Translations under genes and position numbers: made by a program
Shown: piece after piece, positions 1-5,317 of the stretch
Position numbering within the stretch: position 1 is the first letter of the stretch
How the letters are laid out: every line of letters begins with the position of its first letter
Source: Actinomycetota bacterium
GTDB taxonomy: Bacteria > Actinomycetota > Thermoleophilia > Gaiellales > Gaiellaceae
Length of the DNA: 5,858 nt
Direction: 5' to 3'
Assembly: GCA_013695295.1 (NCBI GenBank)
Contig: JACDAS010000040.1
Location: 1 to 5,858 of the forward strand
The notes under the pieces: model-generated
Seen by the model: the letters and a program-made list of their open reading frames with translations, nothing else
Told to the model about the DNA's origin: nothing
Database searches by the model: none

Positions 1-1
1 C

Positions 2-124
2 GAGGGGCAGCCGCAGCCTCCTCCCGACCCGCCGCCCACCGCGTCACCGTTCCCACTGCCTCCGCTCGAGTCGCAGGACAAAGGGTTAGATCATCCCGGG
101 AAGGAGACCCGTGGCCGAGACTGA
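2..124 (+). CDS. Possible C-terminal end of an upstream proline-rich protein (partial)
   Basis: This frame is open from the left edge to a TGA at 122-124 and gives about 40 residues. The first half is dominated by proline (QPQPPPDPPPT, then PFPLPPLE) and the tail is charged. Proline-rich low-complexity tails are common in secreted or membrane-anchored actinobacterial proteins, so this may be the end of such a gene. It would overlap the start of the next gene by 14 nt. The alternative is the third frame, which stops at TAG 87-89 just before the next gene's ribosome binding site, but it reads as Arg/Ser-rich and looks more like a shadow. Third-position GC is similar in both frames, so the choice is uncertain. 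Nothing here identifies a function. Confidence 0.33.
   Translation, partial: EGQPQPPPDPPPTASPFPLPPLESQDKGLDHPGKETRGRD
101..106 (+). promoter_or_regulatory. Shine-Dalgarno sequence of the 57-aa gene
   Basis: AAGGAG lies 4 nt upstream of the GTG at 111. It is the strongest Shine-Dalgarno match in the window and is what decides the start of the small gene. The spacing is slightly short. The next in-frame GTG, at 129, has no comparable site. Confidence 0.65.
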
Positions 125-284
125 GCGCGTGAATGCGATTGCCGCCGCGGATCCTCACGACAGTCCGTTCGTGCTGCCCGCGATCGAGGGCCTCCCGTTC
201 GAGAAGGACAGCGCCGAGGCACGCGCGATCCAGCAGGTGATCGAGCAAGCCGACCGGGAGCGCGCCGAGGCATCGAAGACGTAA
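111..284 (+). CDS. Small hypothetical protein, 57 aa, GTG start
   Basis: This short gene starts at GTG 111 and ends at TAA 282-284. The product is acidic and hydrophilic, with no signal peptide, membrane segment or cysteine. The N-terminal third contains an Ala-rich stretch and DPHDSPF. The middle has PAIEGLPFEKDSAEAR. Residues 34 to the end are rich in Glu, Gln, Arg and Ala and look helical, with a possible short amphipathic or coiled-coil helix. I do not recognise a family. Support for it being real comes from the good AAGGAG site and a codon pattern with mostly G/C third positions. The opposite-strand frame over the same bases is Arg/Pro/Ser-rich shadow sequence. It may be the last gene of a unit entering from the left. 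No function is proposed. Confidence 0.6.
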   Translation: MAETERVNAIAAADPHDSPFVLPAIEGLPFEKDSAEARAIQQVIEQADRERAEASKT

Positions 285-310
285 CGCCGGGCCCCGTGCA
301 GGGTAAGGCT

Positions 311-325
311 GCGCCGTCACGGCGC
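311..325 (+). terminator. Candidate hairpin terminator after the 57-aa gene
   Basis: GCGCCG, loop TCA, CGGCGC forms a perfect 6-bp all-GC stem that begins 27 nt after the TAA of the small gene. No T-tract follows, so it is not a classical intrinsic terminator. Actinobacterial terminators often lack a strong T-run. In DNA this rich in GC, such a stem can also arise by chance. Confidence 0.28.
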
Positions 326-632
326 CGGATGTTCGACGAGGTCGAAGCTGTAGAGACGCCACCGCATCGCCTCGCCGCTGAGCTCTCGAGCCAATCCGGG
401 AGCGGTCCGACTCTTGCGAGAAGATCCTGCCACGAGACGTGCTCGAAGCGCTGCTGCTCGGTCTGCCGTAGCTGGGCGGCGAACGCTGACGCTTGAGCGC
501 GGAGGGCCGAGGGTGACCTTTGTGGCTGTCTTGCCTACGAGCTCAGGATCCCCCATGATCGTCGCGCCGCACTGGCATGTCATCGTCTTGGCGCCCCCAT
601 TTCAGATGAACCATACCGCCGTAACTACGATT

Positions 633-649
633 GCCTCGTGAGCCGAGGC
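633..649 (-). terminator. Candidate hairpin terminator after the minus-strand operon
   Basis: GCCTCG (633-638) and CGAGGC (644-649) form a perfect 6-bp stem with a 5-nt loop, about 30 nt past the TAA of the last operon gene. On the minus strand it is followed by AATCGTAGTTACG, which is only mildly T-containing, so any terminator would be weak or atypical. Its position at the operon end is the main support. Confidence 0.35.
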
Positions 650-680
650 CGCTAGCCAAATCCCTGGAAAACGCCAGTCT

Positions 681-1655
681 TTAGTCCGAGCGTCGACGTC
701 CGCGGCCACCGAGATCCTTGTTTGACTCCATGTCGAACCACATCGCGAAGAGGGTGAACTGCGAGCCCGAGATCAGCAGCAGGGCGATCAGCGCGACCGT
801 CGCCGGCGTGATGTCGTTGCCGAGGAAGCGGAGCACCGTCTCGGTGATCCCGAGCGCCAGGCCGAGGGTGGTCATCAGGAAGCCGAGCGCGTAGAAGAAG
901 ACGAGCGGGTGGAAGTCGCGGATCACGTACTTCTCGCGCATCCGCCAGAAGAAGCCCTTGACGAGCAGCCACGAGATCGTCGGGACGACCTTTCCGAGCC
1001 GGATTCCAGATCGCTCCCCGACCCCGTAGATGGGCCTCGAGGGGAAGTCCCGAACGCAGGCGTTGACGACGTTCAGGTGCACGAGGAGGTCGTTGGGGAA
1101 TCCGTAGCGGCGATAGAGCCGATCGACGTCCAGGGCCTCGAGCGTGCCGAGGCCGATCGCCGTGTAGCCGGCCTGCGAGTCGGCCACGTGCCAGTAGCCC
1201 GACGCGATCTTCGTCAGCAACGACAGCAGCGCGTTGCCGAGGTAGCGGGTCCGTGGGATCAGCTGCCAGGCCTGGCCTGAGAAGAGCCGGTTCGCCTTCG
1301 CGTAGTCGACCTCGCCGCGGGCGACCGGGCCGGCGAGCCCCGCCAGCTCCGCCGGATCCATCTGGTTGTCGGCGGCCATCACGCAGGTGACGTCGATCCG
1401 CTCGGCGAGCGCGCGGCGGTAGCCGGTGACGATCGCCGCGCCGACCCCACCGTTTCGGTCGTGCGCGATCACCTCGACGCGGGGGTCGAACGCTGCGACC
1501 TCGCGGGCCCGCTCGCCGGTGGCGTCCGTGGAGGCATCGTCGACGACGTAGACGCGATCGACGAAGTCCGGGATGCCGCGGAGCGTCTCGGCGACCAGCG
1601 CCTCCTCGTTGTAGGCGGGGACGACGACCGCGACCCGCTTGCCGTCCAGAGGCAT
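681..1655 (-). CDS. GT2 glycosyltransferase, polyprenyl-phosphate sugar synthase (DPM1-like) type
   Basis: Product of 324 aa. The N-terminal GT-A domain opens with VAVVVPAYNEE (residues 8-18), the nucleotide-binding strand of family GT2. It is followed by VVDDASTD (37-44), whose aspartates bind the nucleotide sugar, and NGGVGAAI (68-75). The usual metal-binding DXD position reads AADNQMDP (94-101), so D96 and D100 are the candidate acidic residues. Two hydrophobic helices near 251-272 and 284-306 anchor the C-terminus, as in GtrB-like and bacterial polyprenyl-phosphate hexose synthases. The family moves a sugar from a nucleotide donor to polyprenyl phosphate on the cytoplasmic membrane face. 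The exact sugar cannot be read from sequence. ATG 1655 is chosen because the GT2 fold begins 7 residues later and it lies 11 nt after the Wzz stop. No Shine-Dalgarno is obvious, so translation may depend on coupling. It is the last gene of the operon. Confidence 0.88.
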   Translation of the reverse strand: MPLDGKRVAVVVPAYNEEALVAETLRGIPDFVDRVYVVDDASTDATGERAREVAAFDPRVEVIAHDRNGGVGAAIVTGYRRALAERIDVTCVMAADNQMDPAELAGLAGPVARGEVDYAKANRLFSGQAWQLIPRTRYLGNALLSLLTKIASGYWHVADSQAGYTAIGLGTLEALDVDRLYRRYGFPNDLLVHLNVVNACVRDFPSRPIYGVGERSGIRLGKVVPTISWLLVKGFFWRMREKYVIRDFHPLVFFYALGFLMTTLGLALGITETVLRFLGNDITPATVALIALLLISGSQFTLFAMWFDMESNKDLGGRGRRRSD

Positions 1656-1666
1656 CGTGGGCGGAT

Positions 1667-2599
1667 TCAGGCCGACGGCGCCGGGCGCGAGCGCCTGAAG
1701 CGTCGCTCGAGCGGTGCCCACGCGATCGCGGCCAGCGCGCCCAGGATCAGGCCGATCGCGGCGCCGATCGCGCCGGCGCTCCGCCTGCTCGGCGGCGAGC
1801 TCCGCTCGGCGATCGCGGGCTCGACGATCGCGGCCCGCTCGACGCCGCGAGCGAGCGCGACGAGGTCGCGCAGGCCGAGCTCCGACGTCTCGAGGCTCGA
1901 GCGCCGCTGCTCGTTGAAGGTCAGGACGTTGTTGAAGTTGGCGACGAAGATGAGCCGCTCCACGACCGGGATCGAGCGATCCTTGAGGATCTCCGCCTGC
2001 TCCTTGACCGCGAATTCGAGCCGCTCGTTGACCTTCTTCAGCTCGCGCTTGTTCCGGTCGAGCCGCGCCTGATAGGTGCTGAGCTTGACGTCGACGTAGG
2101 CCGAGACCTCGTCGACGATCACCCGCGCGAGCGCGTCCGCGGCGTCGACCGCCTTGCGTGGCGGCAGATCTCGCACCCTGATCTCGAGCAGAGGCGTCAG
2201 CTGGTCGGCGCGGGCGCGCGAGGAGGCCGCGAGCGTCTTCGTCGAGATTCGCGCGCGCAGGACGGCCGGGCGGATGCCGGCCTCCTGTGCGACCTCGTTC
2301 ACCGTCCGGCGCGTGAGCGCGAACTGCCCAACGATCCCGATCCGGGTCTGGAGGTTCTGGATCGGCGTCGTCCCTCCTGGCGCGAACGGCTGGCCAAGGT
2401 AGACGAGGGTACGGGCGCCGTACGACCGGCTCTGGCCGGTCGTCGCGAGGAGGCCGACTGCGGCCCCGACGATCAGCCCGAGGACGAGCAACCACCAGCG
2501 CGCGAGGATCGCCCGCCAGTAGCGCCCGAGGTCGATCTCCTCTTCCGCGTCGAGCTCCACGGCGGAGCGGGCGGCGCGCGACTCCCCCTGGGGCCTCAT
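1667..2599 (-). CDS. Wzz-type chain-length determinant / polysaccharide co-polymerase, without kinase domain
   Basis: Product of 310 aa with the layout of the Wzz family (PF02706): a cytoplasmic N-terminus, a first membrane helix at about 35-54 after DLGRYWRAILARWW, and a long extracytoplasmic part. That part has a charged, probably coiled-coil helix at about 170-205 (RLDRNKRELKKVNERLEF). A proline-containing segment (SSPPSRR, 267-273) precedes the second helix at about 276-294, and a basic tail of about 15 residues ends the protein. Family members set polymer length in Wzy-dependent synthesis and may contact the export machinery. No Walker A/B motif or tyrosine cluster follows the second helix, so it is not fused to a BY-kinase. 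The ATG overlaps the epimerase stop as ATGA, suggesting translational coupling. Substrate specificity is not readable. Confidence 0.85.
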   Translation of the reverse strand: MRPQGESRAARSAVELDAEEEIDLGRYWRAILARWWLLVLGLIVGAAVGLLATTGQSRSYGARTLVYLGQPFAPGGTTPIQNLQTRIGIVGQFALTRRTVNEVAQEAGIRPAVLRARISTKTLAASSRARADQLTPLLEIRVRDLPPRKAVDAADALARVIVDEVSAYVDVKLSTYQARLDRNKRELKKVNERLEFAVKEQAEILKDRSIPVVERLIFVANFNNVLTFNEQRRSSLETSELGLRDLVALARGVERAAIVEPAIAERSSPPSRRSAGAIGAAIGLILGALAAIAWAPLERRFRRSRPAPSA

Positions 2600-3519
2600 C
2601 GGGCGCCAACCCTAGCAACGGCCCATTTCCACTGAGCGTGCAGGCCAACCTCGAGCGAGACCTGCGGCGACCAGCCGAGCTCGGCCCGGATCCGGCTCGT
2701 GTCGGCCGCCGTGCGGCGGACGTCGCCGGCGGCCTCGGGGCCGGTCCGCAGGTCGAGCGTCCGACCCGAGACGCGCTCGCAGACGGCGATCGCCTCCCGC
2801 ATGGTCGCCTCGCCGCCGCCGCCAACGTTCAACGTCGCGCCCGCCGGCGCGAGCTCCATCGCCGCGACGGTCGCCGCCACCGCGTCCGCAACGAAGGTGA
2901 ACCCGCGCGAGCGCGACCCGTCGCCGTAGAGCTCGAAGGGAGCCCCCTCCGCGAGCGCACGGAGGATGCGCGTGAAGGCCATGTCCGGACGCTGCCGCGG
3001 CCCGTAGACGGTGAAGTAGCGCAACACGACCGATTCGAGGCCGAATCCGACCCCGTACGCGCGCGCCAGGTGCTCGCAGGCGAGCTTCGTGATCCCGTAC
3101 GGCGAGATCGGCCGGGGCGGAGTGCTCTCGGGGGTCGGGTAGGCCTCGGCGTCTCCGTAGATCGAGGAGGAGGACGCGAGGACGACCCGGGTCCCCGCCG
3201 CCGCGGCGGCCTCGAGCAGGCGCTCGGTCGCGAGCACGTTCCGTCGCACGTAGTGCTCGAAGACGTCCCCGAACGAGCGCACGCCAGGCTGCCCCGCCAG
3301 GTGGAAGACGCCGTCGGCGCCGGCGAGCAGCCCTGCGAGCGGGTCCTGGGCGAGGTCGAGCCGGCGGACGTCGAGGCCGCGGGCGTTCTCCTCCTTCAGG
3401 CCCGGGTCGTAGTAGTCGCTGAAGCAGTCGACGCCGACCACGTCGTGGCCGCTCGCCTGGAGCGCCTCCGCCAGGTGGGAGCCGATGAACCCGGCTGCCC
3501 CCGTGACCACGTACTTCAT
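2596..3519 (-). CDS. NAD-dependent nucleotide-sugar epimerase/dehydratase (extended SDR)
   Basis: Product of 307 aa, a full-length extended short-chain dehydrogenase. The Rossmann NAD site is TGAAGFIGSHL (6-16, with G7, G10, G13), and VDCFSDYYDP (30-39) follows strand 2. SSSSIYG (116-122) supplies the catalytic Ser region, and SPYGITK (139-145) carries the Y141/K145 pair. RYFTVYGPRQRPDMAF (167-182) and the late GDVRRTAADTS (265-275) are typical of the UDP-glucose, UDP-glucuronate and UDP-GlcNAc 4-epimerase group. Expected role: invert a UDP-sugar at C4 in the cytoplasm to supply the glycosyltransferases. UDP-glucuronate 4-epimerase or GalE-like activity is most likely, but a decarboxylase or dehydratase cannot be excluded. 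The ATG at 3519 overlaps the GT4 stop as ATGA. A GGAG lies 11 nt upstream of the start. The stop overlaps the Wzz start in the same way. Confidence 0.92.
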   Translation of the reverse strand: MKYVVTGAAGFIGSHLAEALQASGHDVVGVDCFSDYYDPGLKEENARGLDVRRLDLAQDPLAGLLAGADGVFHLAGQPGVRSFGDVFEHYVRRNVLATERLLEAAAAAGTRVVLASSSSIYGDAEAYPTPESTPPRPISPYGITKLACEHLARAYGVGFGLESVVLRYFTVYGPRQRPDMAFTRILRALAEGAPFELYGDGSRSRGFTFVADAVAATVAAMELAPAGATLNVGGGGEATMREAIAVCERVSGRTLDLRTGPEAAGDVRRTAADTSRIRAELGWSPQVSLEVGLHAQWKWAVARVGAR

Positions 3520-4631
3520 CGGCCGAGGAGCTCCAGGTAGAGGCGCTCGTGCGCCTCTGCCGCGGCGTCCCAGGTCAGAGCGGCGCCGGCGCGCACGGCG
3601 CCACGAGCGGCGTCGACGAGGGCACTCGGATCCTCGAGCAGCGACCGGCAGGCGACCGCCAGCGCCTGCGCGTCGCCGGGTGGGACGACCCTCCCGGCCG
3701 CGAACTCGGTCACCGTCTCGCCGAGCGAGCCCACGTCGGAGACGACCGCGGGCCGGCCGTGGCCGAGCGCGGTCGCGAGGACGCCCGACGAGTCGGCCCG
3801 GCGGTAGGGAAGGACGACCGCGCTCGCACGCGCCATCAGTCCGGGGACCTCGTCGTCCGGGACGAACCCGAGCCGCCACTCGATCCGGTCTGCGACGCCG
3901 AGCCGGGCCGCGAGCTCCCGTACGCCCTCGACGGAGTCCAGCGTGTCCCCCGCGACGACGAGCCGCGTCTCCGGGATGTCGGGCAGCGCGCGCACCAGGA
4001 CGTCCAGGCCCTTGTAGTCGCGCAGGAGGCCGAAGAAGAGGAGACTCCTCCCGTTCGGCGCCGATCCCGCCGGCCCCGCCGTGGAGCCGCCGAAGCTCGC
4101 GTGCGGGATGCGCGCGATCCGCTCGCCGTCGACGCCGGCCGCGGAGAGCTCGGCGACCGCGCGGCGGGAGTGGACGACGACGCGCTGGACGGTGTCGAAG
4201 ACCTCGCGCCAGAGCTCCGCTGATCGCTCGCCCCGGCGGCCGAGCAGGTCGTGCGCCGTGAAGACCGTGGGGCGCTCGGCGGCGAGGCGGCGGAGCCAGG
4301 TCAGGTCGCGGCGTGGCAGGGCCAGCCACTGGACGTGCACCACGTCGGGGGAGAGCTGGGCGAGCCGCCGGCGAAGCCGGGCGACGCTAGGGAGGTACTC
4401 GATCGCCTTCACGGCGAAGCGAAGCCGCGAGCGTGGCGCCAGCCTGCGCATGCGTCCGCTCGCGGGGAAGAAGAGCTCGTCGCGCCGGTAGCCGGCCGGG
4501 CGGGGCGCCTCGCCGAAGGGGAACGGCGAGGTGAGGAGCGTCACGTCGTGCCCGCGGCGGGCGAGTGCCGAGGCGAGCTCGTGGTCGTACGGCGGCGTGT
4601 AGCTCGGCAGATCGAGGAGGACGACGCGCAC
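3516..4631 (-). CDS. GT4-family glycosyltransferase (GT-B fold)
   Basis: Product of 371 aa from GTG 4631. The N-terminal Rossmann half starts MRVVLLDLPSYTPPYDHELA, then continues RRGHDVTLL and DVVHVQWLALP (about 96-106), with TAHDLLG at about 125-131. The C-terminal donor half has FFGLLRDYKGLD (about 199-210) and VVLPYRRADSSGVLATALGH (about 272-291), followed by GRPAVVSDVG. These are GT4 hallmarks, and the enzyme should transfer a sugar from a nucleotide donor to the lipid-linked acceptor. The usual EX7E motif is not intact: both glutamate positions carry other residues. A longer start at GTG 4670 is possible, but it would leave only 8 nt to the divergent gene and add a 13-residue extension unlike the family. 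At GTG 4631 a -10 box sits exactly 6 nt upstream, so a leaderless start is preferred. It is the first gene of the operon. Confidence 0.88.
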   Translation of the reverse strand: MRVVLLDLPSYTPPYDHELASALARRGHDVTLLTSPFPFGEAPRPAGYRRDELFFPASGRMRRLAPRSRLRFAVKAIEYLPSVARLRRRLAQLSPDVVHVQWLALPRRDLTWLRRLAAERPTVFTAHDLLGRRGERSAELWREVFDTVQRVVVHSRRAVAELSAAGVDGERIARIPHASFGGSTAGPAGSAPNGRSLLFFGLLRDYKGLDVLVRALPDIPETRLVVAGDTLDSVEGVRELAARLGVADRIEWRLGFVPDDEVPGLMARASAVVLPYRRADSSGVLATALGHGRPAVVSDVGSLGETVTEFAAGRVVPPGDAQALAVACRSLLEDPSALVDAARGAVRAGAALTWDAAAEAHERLYLELLGR

Positions 4632-4637
4632 CGCGCG

Positions 4638-4643
4638 ATCGTA
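4638..4643 (-). promoter_or_regulatory. -10 element TACGAT of the minus-strand operon, probably leaderless
   Basis: On the minus strand TACGAT matches the actinobacterial TANNNT -10 pattern, and 6 nt separate it from GTG 4631. This is the spacing expected when transcription begins at the start codon. No Shine-Dalgarno is visible before that GTG. No good -35 is seen at 16-18 nt; GTGACC lies 21 nt upstream, which is too far. Confidence 0.5.
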
Positions 4644-4661
4644 CCGCCGGGTCTTTTGAGC

Positions 4662-4667
4662 TACGGT
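4662..4667 (+). promoter_or_regulatory. Candidate -10 element TACGGT of the phosphoglycosyl transferase operon
   Basis: TACGGT fits TANNNT and ends 11 nt before GTG 4679. Transcription would start about 4-5 nt before the start codon, giving a nearly leaderless mRNA. No Shine-Dalgarno is visible upstream of this GTG. No clear -35 is present. It lies within the 47-bp divergent spacer and about 20 bp from the opposing -10, so the two promoters would interfere or be co-regulated. Confidence 0.35.
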
Positions 4668-4678
4668 CACGCGGCCCC

Positions 4679-5317
4679 GTGTCCCGACTCGTCAAGCACG
4701 CGGCCGATCGCCTCCTCGCGCTCGGCTTCCTTCTGGCCTCCTCGCCCGCGCTCGCGGCAATCGCGGCGTGGATCCTCGTCGACGACGGGCGGCCCGTGCT
4801 CCTGCGCCAGCGGCGGGCGGGACTCGGAGCGAAACCCTTCCAGATGTTCAAGTTCCGCACGATGGTGCCGGACGCGATCGAGCGGGGGCGCGCGCTGGGG
4901 ATGGAGGATCCGTACGGCGTCCTCAAGGACGACCCGCGGATCACGCGCAGCGGGCGCTTCCTGCGCCGTTCGGGCCTCGACGAGCTTCCACAGCTCCTGA
5001 ACGTGCTCCGCGGCGAGATGAGCCTCGTCGGGCCGAGGCCCGACCTCGTCGAGCAGGTGGCGCACTACACGGAGTCGGACCGCCGCCGGCTCGCAGTCCG
5101 GCCGGGGATCACGGGCTGGTCGCAGATCCACGGCCGCGAGGAGATGGCCTGGCCGGAGCGGATCGCGCAGGACATCTGGTACGTCGAGCACTGGTCGCTC
5201 GCACTCGACCTGAAGATCGTCCTGCGCACGTTCGGGCAGCTCCTCCGCGAGGAGCCGGAGCCGGTCGTCGACACGATGAACATCGAGCGCGCGCGACAGG
5301 CCGCCCGGCGCGCGTGA
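4679..5317 (+). CDS. Initiating phosphoglycosyl transferase (bacterial sugar transferase, PglC/WbaP-core type)
   Basis: Product of 212 aa, the size of a minimal monotopic phosphoglycosyl transferase (PF02397). A hydrophobic N-terminal segment (about 10-34) contains S22-P23, matching the Ser-Pro break of the re-entrant membrane helix in PglC. RQRRAGL (43-49) and FKFRTMV (57-63) follow. DDPRITRSGRFLR precedes LDELPQL, where D101-E102 is the catalytic Asp-Glu dyad. MSLVGPRP (114-121) and VRPGITGWSQIHGRE (140-154) complete the signature. The enzyme transfers a sugar-1-phosphate from a UDP-sugar to polyprenyl phosphate at the cytoplasmic membrane face, the first committed step of glycan assembly. 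The sugar cannot be read from sequence. GTG 4679 is chosen because upstream in-frame codons overlap the divergent gene and do not extend the family fold. It lacks the N-terminal multi-helix domain of long WbaP/WcaJ enzymes. Confidence 0.93.
   Translation: MSRLVKHAADRLLALGFLLASSPALAAIAAWILVDDGRPVLLRQRRAGLGAKPFQMFKFRTMVPDAIERGRALGMEDPYGVLKDDPRITRSGRFLRRSGLDELPQLLNVLRGEMSLVGPRPDLVEQVAHYTESDRRRLAVRPGITGWSQIHGREEMAWPERIAQDIWYVEHWSLALDLKIVLRTFGQLLREEPEPVVDTMNIERARQAARRA

Larger units (their letters stand above)
285..680. other. Gene-poor gap between convergent units
   Basis: About 400 bases separate the small + strand gene from the 3' end of the minus-strand polysaccharide operon. No convincing gene is seen. 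Open frames here (for example 414-641 on + and 317-583 on minus) lack a good ribosome binding site and a family signature, and are Arg/Ala/Ser-rich like shadows. Composition drops locally: by hand count 521-640 is about 58% GC, clearly below the flanking genes. Two short perfect GC hairpins (311-325 and 633-649) sit near the two gene ends. No tRNA-like T-arm, CRISPR repeat or insertion-sequence end is visible. The end of the minus frame (about 317-400, with residues RWRLYSFDLVEHPAP) reads somewhat protein-like and could be a gene relic. Confidence 0.6.

Noticed and set aside
626..655. TACGAT followed 6 nt later by GTG (638), resembling a leaderless start
   Set aside because: The frame ends after five codons (TAG 653-655), and it overlaps the candidate terminator stem. 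It is probably chance.
664..680. CTGG/CCAG hairpin just after the GT2 stop
   Set aside because: The stem is only 4 bp with a 6-nt loop and no T-tract follows. It is too weak to call a terminator.
1656..2825. Long in-frame extension upstream of the GT2 gene (open frame reaching 2825 on the minus strand)
   Set aside because: The extension is Arg/Ala/Pro/Gly-rich, lies over the Wzz gene and the epimerase end in another frame, and shows no domain. The GT2 fold begins at ATG 1655.
2638..3540. 300-codon + strand open frame opposite the epimerase
   Set aside because: It mirrors the codon structure of the epimerase on the other strand, has no ribosome binding site and no domain. Such frames are common in very GC-rich DNA.
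3520..4329. Long in-frame extension upstream of the epimerase
   Set aside because: It is low-complexity Arg/Pro/Ala sequence antiregister to the GT4 gene. The Rossmann motif starts right after ATG 3519.
4565..4678. 38-codon upstream extension of the phosphoglycosyl transferase
   Set aside because: It overlaps the divergent GT4 gene and its promoter, is Arg-rich, and the family fold begins just after GTG 4679.
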